64,000 nt of DNA from an uncultured Acidimicrobiaceae bacterium. Its GTDB lineage: Bacteria > Actinomycetota > Acidimicrobiia > Spongiisociales > UBA5794. The translations under genes and the position numbers were made by a program. Of this stretch, positions 19,587 through 31,003 are shown piece after piece. Positions within the stretch are counted from its first letter, which is position 1, and each line of letters begins with the position of its first letter. The notes below the pieces were generated by a model, which worked only from the letters and a program-made list of their open reading frames with translations, did no database searches and had not been told where the DNA came from. The stretch is from NCBI GenBank assembly GCA_947258375.1, contig CAMYIJ010000023.1, forward strand, positions 1 through 64,000, written 5' to 3'.

Positions 19587-20873
19587 TCAGAACTGCTCTT
19601 CCTCCGTTGAGCCCTCGAGCGCCAACGTGGAGGACAGCCCGCCGCTGATGACCGTCGAGACGTCGTCGAAGTAGCCGGCCCCGACTTCCCGCTGATGGCG
19701 GGTGGCCGAGTAGCCGTCCTCCTCCATGGCGAACTCTGCGGTCTGCAGCTCGACGTAGGCCGTCATGTCGCGTTCGGCATAGCCCTTCGCCAACTCGAAC
19801 ATCGTTGCATTCAGCGCATGGAAGCCGGCGAGCGTGATGAACTGGAATCGATAGCCCATGGCCCCGAGCTCCTTTTGGAACTTGGCGATCGTGGCGTCGT
19901 CGAGATGCTTGCGCCAGTTGAACGAGGGCGAGCAGTTGTAGGCCAGCATCTTGCCGGGATGCTCCGCATGGATCGCGTCGGCGAACTGGGCGGCCTCATC
20001 TAGATCGGGCTTGCCGGTCTCACACCAGATCAGGTCCGAGTACGGGGCATAGGCGAGGCCGCGCGCGATGGCCGACTCCATGCCGTTGGTGACGTTGTAG
20101 AAGCCCTCGGCGGTGCGCTCTCCCGTGACGAACCGGTGATCGCGCTCATCGACGTCCGATGTCAGCAGAGTTGCCGCCAACGAGTCGGTGCGGGCAACCA
20201 CGAGCGTCGGGACGCCCATGACATCTGCTGCCAGGCGGGCCGCCGTGAGAGTCCGGATGTGTTGGGAGGTCGGCACGAGCACCTTGCCACCCATGTGGCC
20301 GCACTTCTTCTCGGACGCCAACTGGTCCTCGAAGTGCACTCCGGCGGCGCCGGCCGCTATGAAGCTCTTGGTGAGCTCAAACGAGTTGAGAGCTCCGCCA
20401 AAGCCGGCCTCGGCATCGGCGACGATCGGCACCATCCAGTCGCGCTGGGGCGCACCCTCGCTGAACTCGATCTGATCGCCTCGCATGAGCGCGTTGTTGA
20501 TTCGCCTCACCAGCGCCGGAGCCGAGTTGGCCGGGTAGAGCGACTGATCGGGGTACACCTGCTCTGCCAGGTTGGCGTCGCCTGCCACCTGCCAGCCCGA
20601 TAGGTAGATGGCCTCCAGGCCGGCCTTCACCATCTGCACCGCCTGGCCTCCTGTCATGGCGCCGAGCGAGCGGACCCGATCTCTGGTCGCGAGAAGCTCC
20701 CAGAGACGCTCGGCACCTCGTCGCGCCAGCGTGTTCTCGACAAGGAAGGAGCCCTGCAGCCGCACGACATCCTCAGCGGTGTAGTTGCGGGTGATTCCGC
20801 TCCATCGCGGGTTGTTGTCCCAATCGGCCTGGATGGCGGCGACTCGTTCTTGCCTGGTCGGATCTGGTGTCAT
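19587..20873 (-). CDS. aceA: Isocitrate lyase
   Basis: [14 protein letters not shown] catalytic motif; NCSPSFNW. Confidence 0.96.
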   Translation of the reverse strand: MTPDPTRQERVAAIQADWDNNPRWSGITRNYTAEDVVRLQGSFLVENTLARRGAERLWELLATRDRVRSLGAMTGGQAVQMVKAGLEAIYLSGWQVAGDANLAEQVYPDQSLYPANSAPALVRRINNALMRGDQIEFSEGAPQRDWMVPIVADAEAGFGGALNSFELTKSFIAAGAAGVHFEDQLASEKKCGHMGGKVLVPTSQHIRTLTAARLAADVMGVPTLVVARTDSLAATLLTSDVDERDHRFVTGERTAEGFYNVTNGMESAIARGLAYAPYSDLIWCETGKPDLDEAAQFADAIHAEHPGKMLAYNCSPSFNWRKHLDDATIAKFQKELGAMGYRFQFITLAGFHALNATMFELAKGYAERDMTAYVELQTAEFAMEEDGYSATRHQREVGAGYFDDVSTVISGGLSSTLALEGSTEEEQF

Positions 20874-20917
20874 GATGGTTCCCTATCGCCGTTTCTCGCT
20901 GCGCGTGTAGCTCTCAT

Positions 20918-22549
20918 TTACTCAGTCGGTTCTTCCCGGGGCTGTGATCCTCCTCCCGGAAGGATCTCGTACCCGGGAAGAGTCAAGAAGTCCTCGAAGT
21001 CGCTGTTGAGGGCGACCCGCTCAAACAGGGTGCGGGCCATTTCGAAGTGCCCGGCGGCGAAAGCGTCTTCGCCGAGATCGGCGCGGAGCCGCGCCATCTC
21101 CTCGTCCGCAATGCGGATGACAAGCTCGCGATCGACCGCGGCGCCGCTGTCCAGAGTGGCGCCGACGTGAACCCACTGCCACAGCTGGGAGCGCGAGATC
21201 TCGGCGGTGGCGGCGTCCTCCATGAGGTTGTATATCGCGGCAGCGCCGTTGCCACCCAGCCACGCCGCCAGGTACTGAATACCGACGTCCACGTTCTGGC
21301 GAACGCCTGCTTCGGTGATGGCGGAGTCGGCGATGGTCACGTCGAGCAGGTCGGCGGCTGCCACGGCGACGTCATCGCGCCGGCGGTCGATCTGATTGGG
21401 GGCATCGCCGAGCACGTCGGTGAACACCTCGAGTGCCAGCGAGACCAGATCCGGGTGAGCCACCCAAGTTCCGTCGTGACCGATCTGCGCTTCACGCTCC
21501 TTGTCCGCCCGGACCTTGGCGAGGGCGTTCTCGGTGACTTCGGGGTCGCGGCGGTTGGGGATGAAGGCGGCCATGCCTCCCATGGCGTGGGCACCGCGCC
21601 GGTGGCAGGTCTTCACCAGCAATGCCGTGTAGGCCGCCATGAACGGCACGGTCATCGTCACGGCACCGCGGTCGGGGAGCACCATGGTTGGGTAGTTGCG
21701 GAACTTCTTGATGACCGAGAAGATGTAGTCCCATCTTCCGGCGTTGAGCCCGGCACTGTGGTCGCGCAGTTCATAGAGGATCTCGTCCATTTCGAAGGCG
21801 GCAAGGATCGTCTCGATGAGCACAGTGGCTTTGATGGTCCCCACGGGAAGGTTCAGCGCCTCCTGGGCGAACACGAAGACGTCGTTCCACAGCCGGGCTT
21901 CGAGGTGGCTTTCCAGCTTCGGGAGGTAGAAGTAAGGACCCGATCCGCGGGCAACCAGTTCGGCCGCGTTGTGGAAGAAGTACAGGCCGAAGTCGAGCAG
22001 CGAGGCCGACACCGGTTCGCCGTCGACTTCGATGTTGTGGTCGACGAGGTGCCAGCCACGCGGACGCACCATGAGTGTGGCGGGTGATTCGACGAGGGCG
22101 TACTCCTTGCCGTCCGGAGTCGCGAAGTCGATCTGTCGCCGCACCGCGTCGTACAGGTTGGCCTGGCCATCGATCACATTGGCCCAGGTGGGGGAGGAAG
22201 CGTCCTCGAAGTCGGCCATGAAGACTCGCGCCCCGCTGTTGAGCGCGTTGACGATCATTTTGCGGTCGACCGGTCCGGTTATCTCGACCTTGCGGTCGGC
22301 CAAATCGGCGGGGGCCGGCCGTACCGACCAGTCACCGGCGCGAATGTCTGCGGTCTCCTCGAGGAAATCGGGCATCTGTCCGGCGTCAATCGCTGTCTGG
22401 CGCACCTGGCGGCGATGGAGGAGATCCTGGCGCGTATGGTTGAAGCGGCGCTGCAAATCGGTGACGAATGCAAGTGCCTCGTCGGTGAGAATCACGTCCG
22501 CACCCTCCGGGCCGCCGGTATCGCCGATCCTGCGTTCAGCGTCTGTCAC
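20918..22549 (-). CDS. aceB: Malate synthase A
   Basis: [55 protein letters not shown] extends to 22630 but GTG at 22549 is a likelier start. Confidence 0.94.
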   Translation of the reverse strand: MTDAERRIGDTGGPEGADVILTDEALAFVTDLQRRFNHTRQDLLHRRQVRQTAIDAGQMPDFLEETADIRAGDWSVRPAPADLADRKVEITGPVDRKMIVNALNSGARVFMADFEDASSPTWANVIDGQANLYDAVRRQIDFATPDGKEYALVESPATLMVRPRGWHLVDHNIEVDGEPVSASLLDFGLYFFHNAAELVARGSGPYFYLPKLESHLEARLWNDVFVFAQEALNLPVGTIKATVLIETILAAFEMDEILYELRDHSAGLNAGRWDYIFSVIKKFRNYPTMVLPDRGAVTMTVPFMAAYTALLVKTCHRRGAHAMGGMAAFIPNRRDPEVTENALAKVRADKEREAQIGHDGTWVAHPDLVSLALEVFTDVLGDAPNQIDRRRDDVAVAAADLLDVTIADSAITEAGVRQNVDVGIQYLAAWLGGNGAAAIYNLMEDAATAEISRSQLWQWVHVGATLDSGAAVDRELVIRIADEEMARLRADLGEDAFAAGHFEMARTLFERVALNSDFEDFLTLPGYEILPGGGSQPREEPTE

Positions 22550-22620
22550 GTCGTCGCCCTTCCGTTTGGTCTCGAGGAGTTCCGTAGCGTCCAGGATGGC
22601 ACACCGCCATACAAGCTCGT

Positions 22621-24123
22621 TTGCCGACAAGAAATGGCGATCTTATGCTGGAGCGTCTACATGGAGATGTTTGTGTGTCATCAGGAGGCGTAGATCCGTT
22701 GGTCTTGGGCCAGCGCATCAGACACTTCCGCCGCGCCCGCCGGCTGACTCTCGATCAGCTGGGGGAGAAGGTGGGACGGCCGGCTCCTTTCCTGTCGCTT
22801 GTGGAGAACGGCAAGAGGGAACCCCGTATCGGGCTCATCAATGATCTGGCCGCAGCCCTCGAGGTGACCGCGGTCGACTTGCTGACATCCGAAGCGCCCA
22901 GCAGGCGGGCCGACCTGGAGGTTCGGCTGGAGCGAGCCCAGGAGCATCCGCTCTACTCCGCCCTCGGCCTGGCCCATCTGCGGCCATCCGCCAAGCTCCC
23001 CGATGTTGCCCTGGAGCACATCTTGACCCTGTTCGAGGAGCTCAAGGGCTCGCCGGCTCGCACGCTTCTCACCCGCGAGGAAGCTCGCATCGCCAACTCC
23101 GAGCTGCGGGCCGAGATGCGCGAACGCAACAACTACTTCGCGGAGATCGAGAAGGTAGCGGCGGGGGCCCTCGATGCCATCGATTACTCCGGTACTGGTT
23201 CGCTCACCGAGCGTGATATCCAGAATCTCGCCGGCCACTTCGGGTTCGGGTTGGTGCGGGTTCAGGACGTGCCCCCGGCGGTGCGATCGGTAGCCGACCT
23301 GCGGAATCGTCTCATCTACGTTCCCCAACGTGACCTGCTCTCGACCAGGGGGGCCCGCTCCGTAGTTCTCCAGACCGTTGGGCGCTTCGCTCTGGGCCAC
23401 TCCGATCCCGTCACCTTCGCGGAATTCCTGCGCCAGCAGGTCGAGGCCAACTACTTCGCCGGCGCCATCCTCATCCCCGAGGCGGCGGCAGTCGATTTTC
23501 TGGCGGCGGCGAAGGCCGAACGGGACCTGGCTATCGAAGACCTCCGCGATGCTTTCTACGTCTCGTACGAGATGGCAGCCCACCGCTTCACCAACCTGGC
23601 TACGGAACATCTGGGTCTTCTGGTGCACTTCATCCGGTCGGATGAGCTCGGCATCACCTGGAAGGCCTATGAGAACAGCGGCCTGCCGCTTGCCACGAAC
23701 TCCGTCGGGGCGATCGAGGGGCAGCGTTCCTGCCGCGAGTGGGGTTCACGGCAGGCCTTTCACTCCGAGGACAAGTTCTCGATGCACTACCAGTACACCG
23801 ATACGCCGGTCGGGAGCTTCTGGTGTGGCACCCACATCGACGCGGAACGGATGGCGGCCATCACAGTTGGTGCCCGATTCGACGACGCCCAGTTCTTCCG
23901 GGGTCGCGACACCGATCGGCATGCGGTGTCGACGTGCCCCGACGGCGACTGCTGTCAGCGCCCACCCGGCAGCCTCGCCGAACGCTGGCAGGGCCGGGCC
24001 TGGCCTTCCGTCCGCCCCAACAGCCACCTCCTGGCGGCGATGCCCATCGAGACCATCCCGGGCGTTGACATGGTCGAAGTCTTCGAGTTCCTGGAACGGC
24101 ATACACCGGATAAGTCGCTGTGA
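22621..24123 (+). CDS. XRE-family regulator of the short-chain fatty acid/glyoxylate type (ScfR/RamB-like)
   Basis: N-terminal HTH ([40 protein letters not shown]), DUF955-like middle region, Cys-rich C-terminal half; divergent from aceB-aceA; exact start uncertain. Confidence 0.85.
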   Translation: MPTRNGDLMLERLHGDVCVSSGGVDPLVLGQRIRHFRRARRLTLDQLGEKVGRPAPFLSLVENGKREPRIGLINDLAAALEVTAVDLLTSEAPSRRADLEVRLERAQEHPLYSALGLAHLRPSAKLPDVALEHILTLFEELKGSPARTLLTREEARIANSELRAEMRERNNYFAEIEKVAAGALDAIDYSGTGSLTERDIQNLAGHFGFGLVRVQDVPPAVRSVADLRNRLIYVPQRDLLSTRGARSVVLQTVGRFALGHSDPVTFAEFLRQQVEANYFAGAILIPEAAAVDFLAAAKAERDLAIEDLRDAFYVSYEMAAHRFTNLATEHLGLLVHFIRSDELGITWKAYENSGLPLATNSVGAIEGQRSCREWGSRQAFHSEDKFSMHYQYTDTPVGSFWCGTHIDAERMAAITVGARFDDAQFFRGRDTDRHAVSTCPDGDCCQRPPGSLAERWQGRAWPSVRPNSHLLAAMPIETIPGVDMVEVFEFLERHTPDKSL

Positions 24124-24169
24124 GCTGAGCGCCGTGTCCTCGCTGTCTCCTCGCTGTCTCCCGGTTCTT

Positions 24170-24223
24170 CCGGTTCTTGCGGATATCCGCGCCAGATATG
24201 GCGCGGAGATCCGCAAGAACCGG
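24170..24223. repeat. Long near-perfect hairpin, 25-nt arms, GATA loop
   Basis: CCGGTTCTTGCGGAT-A-TCCGCGCCA-GATA-TGGCGCGGA-G-ATCCGCAAGAACCGG; 24 of 25 positions pair. Confidence 0.9.
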
Positions 24224-24283
24224 AAGTGGGCGCGTTCCGGCTTGGCACGGTTTCGTCACTGAGAGCTGATAACTTCCGGGCTA

Positions 24284-24756
24284 TGACTTCAACGGCTTCC
24301 CAACACGACAACGACGCGCTCGCCGAGATCCTGATTGCGGTGGAAATCCCGCTGCTCGGTGACGAGCGGCGCAAGAACTGGGCCAAGGTCGTTCACAACG
24401 TCGACGAGCAGAAGGCGTCCGGCTGGGCCTTCGAGGGCGACTTCATCGCCGTCGGCGGAATCCAGGACATCCCGGTTGGAGCCGTGATCCTCGTATACGG
24501 TGAGCGGGGCTCGCGCGCCAACCCGCAATCATTGGCGGCCGTGTACGTCGCCAACGCCGATGGGACTCTCACCAAACACGATGAGGCCACCGGGCGAGCC
24601 TGGGCCCGCACTCTGCGTGACGGAGTCCAGGAGCTGCTCGGCGTCGAGCGACGCGGTGTCGAGCGTATGGAGTGGCGCCCCGAGCTGATGCTGTACCGTG
24701 ACGACGCCTTGCTCCACGAAGTCGAACGCCGCGGTCTCGTCATCGGCCGCGATTAG
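24284..24756 (+). CDS. Hypothetical protein
   Basis: ATG at 24284 (MTSTASQHDNDALAEILIAVEIPLLGDERRKNW...); no family recognised. Confidence 0.6.
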
Positions 24757-24800
24757 TGGTTCGGGCGGCGGCAGGTTGAGGACGGGCGACTGACCCCGAG

Positions 24801-26770
24801 TCAGGCCCAGTCCCGGTCGACGGTGAACTCCGTGGTGCGCGCAAACACCTCGGCATCGGGCTCGGAGGCTCGGATTGTGTTGACCACGTGCCACCGGTCC
24901 CCGATGGCCCACATCGTCGATTCGACGGTGATCGCAACGACGGCTCCAGCCCATCTCACCCTGCAGTCGCGTAGGCATCCCACGCCGGCCGAGAGCGGGT
25001 CGTCGTTGCGGATAGTGAACGTGTCGGTGGAGGTGATTGACGCCACGATCCCTCCGGGCACCTCGAACCGACCTGATTCATCGAAGTCGGTGATCGTCGT
25101 CCAGCCGTTGGTGGTTGCGACCCGGCGGTTGCGGACGGGAGGATTCCGCCACACGAGATCTGTCGGTGCCCACTCGGCGGGCCCGAACGGTGTCGGTTCG
25201 CCGTCGTCGGCCCGCCGCCGCACCAGCAGGCTCAGGTAGCTCGACTCGCCTGTGTGGAGAGCGATTGGCGTCTGGTCGGGCAGCGGCCACACCAGCGGCC
25301 AGTACGTTGTCGAGATCGTCAACCGCCAGCGATGGCCGGGCTCGATGCGATGGGCCGCCGCATCCATGGAAACGGTCACCTCAGTCGGTTCTCCGAACAT
25401 CAGCGGTTGGGGTCGCTCGTGGCTCGCGCGGTGACTCAGATTCAGGACACCCTTCGCTACGAGCAGGGCGCGGCCGTCGGGTCGGAATCGGTGGTGACGC
25501 GCAGGTGCACCGCTGGGAACCCGACGACGTCGACCGCCCCCTCGATCGGATCCGAGTCGAAAGACACGGCGCCTGCTGTCTCGAGCTGCTGATCGTTCGG
25601 GAGGTCACCTTCGCCGCCATATCCCCACCAGCGGCCCCCGTAGATGCCGTGGGTTTGGCCACTGTCGACGGATATCGCCGTGGAATCCGGGGGCGCCGCC
25701 ACCAGGCCATCACCAGCGGGCCACAGCCGCAGCTCCGTGGTGTGTTCCGGTGGCGGGGGCCAGCTCGGCTCAGTGACCCAGCGGCCCGGGCGGGTGGCGC
25801 GCGTCTCAGCTGGAGCCACCCAATCCTGCACCCAGATCCGGACCGGTTCCTCATCGGCGATCCCGGTGTCGACGCCGCACAGCCAGTGGTCCCACCAGCG
25901 CAACGCCTCCTGGAGGAAGCCGATGTTGGGGCCGGGAATCCCGAACTCCGGGAAGTTGTGCGACCACGGCCCGAGGAGCGCCTTGGCCTGTGGTCCCAGG
26001 CCTTCCGCTATGCGCAGGACCGTGTCGGAGTAACCATCCGCCAGTCCGCCGACGATGTAGACGGGGCACTTGATCGCTCCGAAGTCCTCTGCGACGGATC
26101 CGTGTTTCCAGAACTCGTCGCGGCGCTGGTGGCTCAGCCACGACTCGATGAAGGGCGGCGTGTTCTCGAGACGGTCGCGCCACTGGTCGCGCCATCCTTT
26201 GCCGGCGATCGAGGGTGTCGGCGGGATGGCATTGCGGACGAGCATCGTGGTGGCCCACGGCAGCATCTCGCACGCCAAGAGAGCGCCGCCGTGGTAGTGG
26301 ACGTCGGTGGCATAACGATCGTCGGTGGCGGCCACCGCGATGATTGCCTTGAGTGCCGGCGGGGCCAGCGCTGCGATCTGGAGGCTGTTGAAGCCACCCC
26401 AGGAGATGCCGAACATACCGACGTTTCCGTCGCACCACTCCTGGCTCGCCAGCCATTCGATGACGGCCACGCCGTCGTCGAGCTCACGCTGGAGATACTC
26501 GTCTTCGAGGATTCCGTCGGAGTCGCCGGTGCCGCGGATGTCGACACGGGCCGTGGCGTACCCGTGGCCGGCGAAGTAGCCGTGCTGGGCGGCGTCGCGC
26601 TCGTAAGTGAAATCGTCTTTTCGATACGGCAGGTACTCCAGCAGCACCGGGACCGGCGCCGCGGTGCGCGGCAGCCAGAGCTTGGCGGATAGGCGCACGC
26701 CGTCGTCCATGGTGATCCACGTGTGGTCGACGATGTCGACTTCGTAGGGGAGGTCCGTTCGAATGCTCAT
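24801..26770 (-). pseudogene. CocE/NonD-family hydrolase split by a frameshift near 25479-25481 (real disruption or sequencing indel)
   Basis: 25457..26788 carries the alpha/beta hydrolase part (GISWGGFNSLQ); 24801..25400 carries the C-terminal beta domain; the intervening sequence reads DGRALLVAKGVLNLSHRASHERPQPLMFGEP in the second frame, continuous with it. Confidence 0.85.
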
Positions 26771-26834
26771 GGGAGCATTGTTGCGCACACCGGGGCCGAC
26801 TTCTTACTCTCCCCGCAGGCGATCCGGGGGTGGA

Positions 26835-28241
26835 ATGACGACGACGATCAAGAACGACCGGAGAACGATCCTCGGTTGGGCGATGTACGACTGGGCCAAT
26901 TCGGCCTACATCACGACTGCCGGGGCGATAATCGCTGCCTTCTTCACCGGCACGATCGTCCCCGAGGTCGTGGACGAGAAGACCGGCGAACTCGTTTCGC
27001 GCTACTGGGGCATGTCCGGAGAGACGCTGTGGGCTGCAGTCGTGTCGGTCGGGGCGCTTCTCCTCTTCTTGGGGATGCCCGTGCTGGGCGCCGTTGCCGA
27101 CTACACGTCTGCCAAGCGGCGCTTTCTGACGTTCTTCGCAATGGTTGGTGCGTTCTTCACGATCGCCGTGCCATTTGCTCCTGACGGCGCGGTGCCGCTA
27201 TTCCTCATCCTCTTCCTTTTCAGCCAGGTGGGGTTTGTAGCGGCCAACGTCTTCTACGACGGGTTCCTCCTCAACATCACCACCGACGACACGATCGATA
27301 GGGTCTCCTCGAAGGGGTTCGCATTCGGCTACATCGGGGGCGGGCTCTATGTGCTTCTCGCGCTCGTTCTCATCCTCCTCAGCGGCGACGACTCCGTCAC
27401 CGGTCTCAGCGAGACCGGCGCCGCCCGGATTGCGATCGCCGGAGCCGGCATCTGGTGGATCGGGTTCACCATCTTCTCGATCCGGCGCCTGCCGGAGGTC
27501 GGCGAAGCTGAGCCGATCCCTGAAGACATGGCGCGCATGCCCAACTGGGTGGCATACACCCGGATCGGGTTCAGTCGGACCATCGACACCGGCAAGAAGC
27601 TGCTCAAGTTCAAGCACGTCGTGCTGTTCGTCGTTGCCTACATGTTCTACAACGACGGCACCCAGACCGTGATAGGCGTGTCGGGGGCATACGCCGAGGA
27701 TACGCTGAACCTGGAGACCGAGGTGATCATCGTCACCTTCCTGATCGTTCAGTTTGTTGCCTTCTTCGGGGCGCTGTTCTTCGGCCGTCTCGCCGACAAG
27801 ATCGGTGCGAAGCGAGCCATCATCGTCTCACTGTTCATCTGGATGGGTATCGCCGTTGCCGGGTATCTCCTTCCGTCGGAAACGGTCCCTGAAGCCACCA
27901 AGGGCACGGCAACACTGCTGTACCTGCTGGCGGTCGTCATCGGGTTTGTGCTCGGCGGTGTGCAGGCGCTGTCGCGCAGCCTCTTCGGCTCGATGATCCC
28001 CGAGGAGGCCTCCGCGGAGTTCTACGGGTTCTTCTCGGTCTTCTCGAAGTTCTCGGCGATCTGGGGCCCGTTGGTCTTTGCGATCGTCAGCGGGATCACC
28101 GGCTCGGGCCGACCCGCGATCCTCTCGATCATCTTCTTTTTCCTGGTTGGCACGATCCTTCTGTTCAAAGTTGACGTTGAGGAGGCCCGAGACTCCCGTG
28201 ACCGCTGGCACTTCGAGGGTGCCCGCACAATCGTCGAGTAG
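26835..28241 (+). CDS. MFS transporter, UMF1/Atg22-like
   Basis: GWAMYDWANSAYITTAGAIIAAFFTGTIVPEV; multi-TM; ATG at 26835. Confidence 0.88.
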   Translation: MTTTIKNDRRTILGWAMYDWANSAYITTAGAIIAAFFTGTIVPEVVDEKTGELVSRYWGMSGETLWAAVVSVGALLLFLGMPVLGAVADYTSAKRRFLTFFAMVGAFFTIAVPFAPDGAVPLFLILFLFSQVGFVAANVFYDGFLLNITTDDTIDRVSSKGFAFGYIGGGLYVLLALVLILLSGDDSVTGLSETGAARIAIAGAGIWWIGFTIFSIRRLPEVGEAEPIPEDMARMPNWVAYTRIGFSRTIDTGKKLLKFKHVVLFVVAYMFYNDGTQTVIGVSGAYAEDTLNLETEVIIVTFLIVQFVAFFGALFFGRLADKIGAKRAIIVSLFIWMGIAVAGYLLPSETVPEATKGTATLLYLLAVVIGFVLGGVQALSRSLFGSMIPEEASAEFYGFFSVFSKFSAIWGPLVFAIVSGITGSGRPAILSIIFFFLVGTILLFKVDVEEARDSRDRWHFEGARTIVE

Positions 28242-28275
28242 ACAACTAGCGCGATCCGTGGGGTAGCGTCGCGGC

Positions 28276-29544
28276 ATGTCCCGCTGGTTGTTGATAGGTA
28301 TCGCGGTCCTCGCCGCGCTTGCGGCGTGCTCCGACGAAGAGCCGGAGGCCGGGTCGCCGGTCCCGGAAGTTGTGACGTCCGCGACGCCGGCTCCGACAAG
28401 CCTGGCTCCATCGACGTCGGCGGCCCCCGGGACGCCGGCTGTGGCGCCATCGACCACTCGGGCGACGGAGGCGACCACCACGACGACCACCAGCACAACC
28501 TTGCCGCTGGCCGAGCTGTCCCTCGAACTCGTCGAAGTGGCCCGCGGGTTCGAGCAGCCGGTGCTTGTGCTGACCCCGCCGAACGATACGCGACTCTTCG
28601 TTGTCGATCAGCCCGGGCGGATCTGGCTGATCGACGACGACGCTCCGGGGGTGTTTGTCGATCTCAGAGACGAAGTGGTATTTGGGGGCGAGCGGGGCCT
28701 GCTCGGCCTGGCCTTCCATCCCGAGTTCGCCGTCAACAGCCGCCTTTTCGTCAACTACACCGGCGCGGGCGGCGCCACCCGGGTCGCCGAACTGCAGGCC
28801 GCACAAGACGGCCGCACGGCAGACGCGGCAAGCCTGCAGATCCTGCTGGAGATCGATCAGCCGGCCGGCAACCACAACGGCGGCATGATCGCGTTCGGCC
28901 CTGATGGGATGCTGTGGATTGCCACCGGCGATGGAGGGGGAGCGAATGACCGTTTCGACCAGGGCCAGCGCCCCGACACCCTGCTCGGCGCGCTACTTCG
29001 TATCGATGTTTCTGTGCCTGGCGAATACTCCATTCCCGCCGACAACCCGTTCGTGGACGGCGGCGGGGCCCCGGAGCTGTGGGCATACGGGCTGCGCAAC
29101 CCGTGGCGCTTCACATTCGACGGCGACTCGCTGATCATCGCGGATGTGGGTCAGAACGAATACGAGGAGATCAACCGCGTTCCGATCGCGACATCCCGCG
29201 GGGGCAATTTCGGATGGCCCATCTTCGAGGGCACGGAGTGCTTCCAGGGCCCGTGCGACACGACCGGCACAATCGCGCCGGCGGTTGTCTACGGCCACGA
29301 TGAGGGGTGCTCGGTGACGGGGGGCTACGTGTATCGGGGTTCGAACATCCGTGAGCTCGAAGGTCAGTACTTCTACGGCGACTATTGCGCCGGGTGGATC
29401 CGGTCGCTCGGCCCCCAGGGGGAGACGTTCGAGTGGTTCGACGCCGCCAGGGGTCGGGCCATCACCTCGTTCGGGACCGCTGCCGGGGGTGAGATCTATG
29501 TGGTCGTGGCTTCCGGGTCTATCTATCTCTTGAACCGCTCGTGA
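28276..29544 (+). CDS. Secreted PQQ-dependent glucose/sorbosone dehydrogenase-like lipoprotein
   Basis: Lipobox LAACS; LLGLAFHPEF, NHNGGMIAFGPDGMLWIATGDGG, LWAYGLRNPWRFTFD. Confidence 0.88.
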   Translation: MSRWLLIGIAVLAALAACSDEEPEAGSPVPEVVTSATPAPTSLAPSTSAAPGTPAVAPSTTRATEATTTTTTSTTLPLAELSLELVEVARGFEQPVLVLTPPNDTRLFVVDQPGRIWLIDDDAPGVFVDLRDEVVFGGERGLLGLAFHPEFAVNSRLFVNYTGAGGATRVAELQAAQDGRTADAASLQILLEIDQPAGNHNGGMIAFGPDGMLWIATGDGGGANDRFDQGQRPDTLLGALLRIDVSVPGEYSIPADNPFVDGGGAPELWAYGLRNPWRFTFDGDSLIIADVGQNEYEEINRVPIATSRGGNFGWPIFEGTECFQGPCDTTGTIAPAVVYGHDEGCSVTGGYVYRGSNIRELEGQYFYGDYCAGWIRSLGPQGETFEWFDAARGRAITSFGTAAGGEIYVVVASGSIYLLNRS

Positions 29545-29635
29545 ACCGGGCGTGAAGCACGCGCTGCCGGTTGGCCAGCAGCGCCTCGAATCCGTAGCCT
29601 GACCTGCAACTACACCAGCTTTCCCTAGAACAGCG

Positions 29636-29682
29636 TTGTGGAGTAGGAAATCTGGCGGTAGATTACCTATCATTCGATAGGT
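29636..29682 (+). promoter_or_regulatory. Promoter with operator-like palindrome upstream of the aminotransferase gene
   Basis: TTGTGG-17nt-TAGATT, then ACCTATC-ATTC-GATAGGT (perfect 7-bp arms) before RBS gaggagg and ATG 29700. Confidence 0.6.
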
Positions 29683-29699
29683 CAACACGAGGAGGCGAG

Positions 29700-30917
29700 A
29701 TGCCCAGTCAATTCCTTCACCCGTTCTCCCCGCCTCGTAAGGAGGCGTTCATCTCGGTAGCCGGCGGCACCGGTGCCCTGGTGTCGGACGATCAAGGCAA
29801 CGAGTTCATCGACGCCATGGCCTCTCTGTGGTACGCCAACGTTGGCTACGGCCGCGAAGAGATCGCCGACGTCATGGCGGATCAGGCGAAACGGCTTGGT
29901 GCCTTTCACACGTTCGATCCGTTCACCAACCCGCAGTCGGAGAACCTGGCCGCCAAGGTCGTCGAACTGTCGCCGTTCGATCGTGCTCGTGTCTTCTTCG
30001 GATCTTCGGGCTCCGAAGCCGTTGACACGGCAATGAAGATCGCCCGCATCTCGCACCGCGAAGCCGGCCGGCCGGAGAAGCAGATCATCGTCAGCCGCGA
30101 GCGCGGCTACCACGGAACCAACTACGGCGGTACGTCGGTTCAGGGCATCGCCCCGAACCGTGATGGTTTCGGGCCTCTGGTTCCCGGAATCCTGAACGTT
30201 GTCGCCGACGACGACGAAGCCATGAAGCGGGTCTTCGCGGAGCACGGCGACGAGATCGCCGCCGTCATAACCGAGCCAATTCAGGGAGCTTCGGGAGTGT
30301 GGCCACCGCCGGAGGGTTACCTGTCGCACCTGCGCGATTTGTGCGACACGTACGGCGCGTACCTGATCTTCGATGAGGTCATCACCGGATTTGGGCGGAC
30401 CGGTAGTTGGTTCGCCAGCCAGTTCTACGGCGTGACGCCCGACCTGATCACGTTCGCCAAGGCTGTCACCTCGGGCTACGTGCCGCTGTCGGGTGTGATC
30501 ATGGGCCCGGCCGTCATCGACAGTCTCGAGGCCAACGAGGGCTTTGTTCTGCGCACCGGCTACACCTACTCAGGTCACCCGGTCGCCTGTGCCGTCGGCC
30601 TCAAGTGCATCGAGATCCAGGAGCGGGAGGGGCTGCTCGAGCGCGCCACGGCGATCGGTGAACGCCTCTCAGCCGGTCTCGACTCACTGAAAGCGGATGG
30701 GCTGCTGGTGGACGTGCGCGGCGCCGGTGCGGTGTGGGGTGTTTCCATTCCGGATTCGCTCGATGTGCTTGCTACCCGCGATGCATTGATGACACAGGGT
30801 GTGAGCGTGCGGCCCATCCCGCCAAACCACCTCACGATGTGCCCGCCACTCGTCATCACCGATGACCAGATCGACACGGTTCTGGCCGCGCTGCGAAGCG
30901 TGTTGGGAGGGACCTAG
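29700..30917 (+). CDS. Class III aminotransferase (omega-amino acid:pyruvate type)
   Basis: YLIFDEVITGFGRTGSWFAS...TFAKAVTSGYVPLSGVIM PLP motif. Confidence 0.92.
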   Translation: MPSQFLHPFSPPRKEAFISVAGGTGALVSDDQGNEFIDAMASLWYANVGYGREEIADVMADQAKRLGAFHTFDPFTNPQSENLAAKVVELSPFDRARVFFGSSGSEAVDTAMKIARISHREAGRPEKQIIVSRERGYHGTNYGGTSVQGIAPNRDGFGPLVPGILNVVADDDEAMKRVFAEHGDEIAAVITEPIQGASGVWPPPEGYLSHLRDLCDTYGAYLIFDEVITGFGRTGSWFASQFYGVTPDLITFAKAVTSGYVPLSGVIMGPAVIDSLEANEGFVLRTGYTYSGHPVACAVGLKCIEIQEREGLLERATAIGERLSAGLDSLKADGLLVDVRGAGAVWGVSIPDSLDVLATRDALMTQGVSVRPIPPNHLTMCPPLVITDDQIDTVLAALRSVLGGT

Positions 30918-31003
30918 CGGCGGAGATCATCGCACCGGGCAACACGTAGCGATCACCTGATGAGACACAACGACTGAGAGTAGATCCACGGAGGTATAGC
31001 AAG

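Noticed and set aside
25115-26692. 525-aa + strand ORF antisense to the CocE hydrolase
   Set aside because: Arg/Gly/Val-rich shadow ORF; the opposite strand has recognisable hydrolase motifs.
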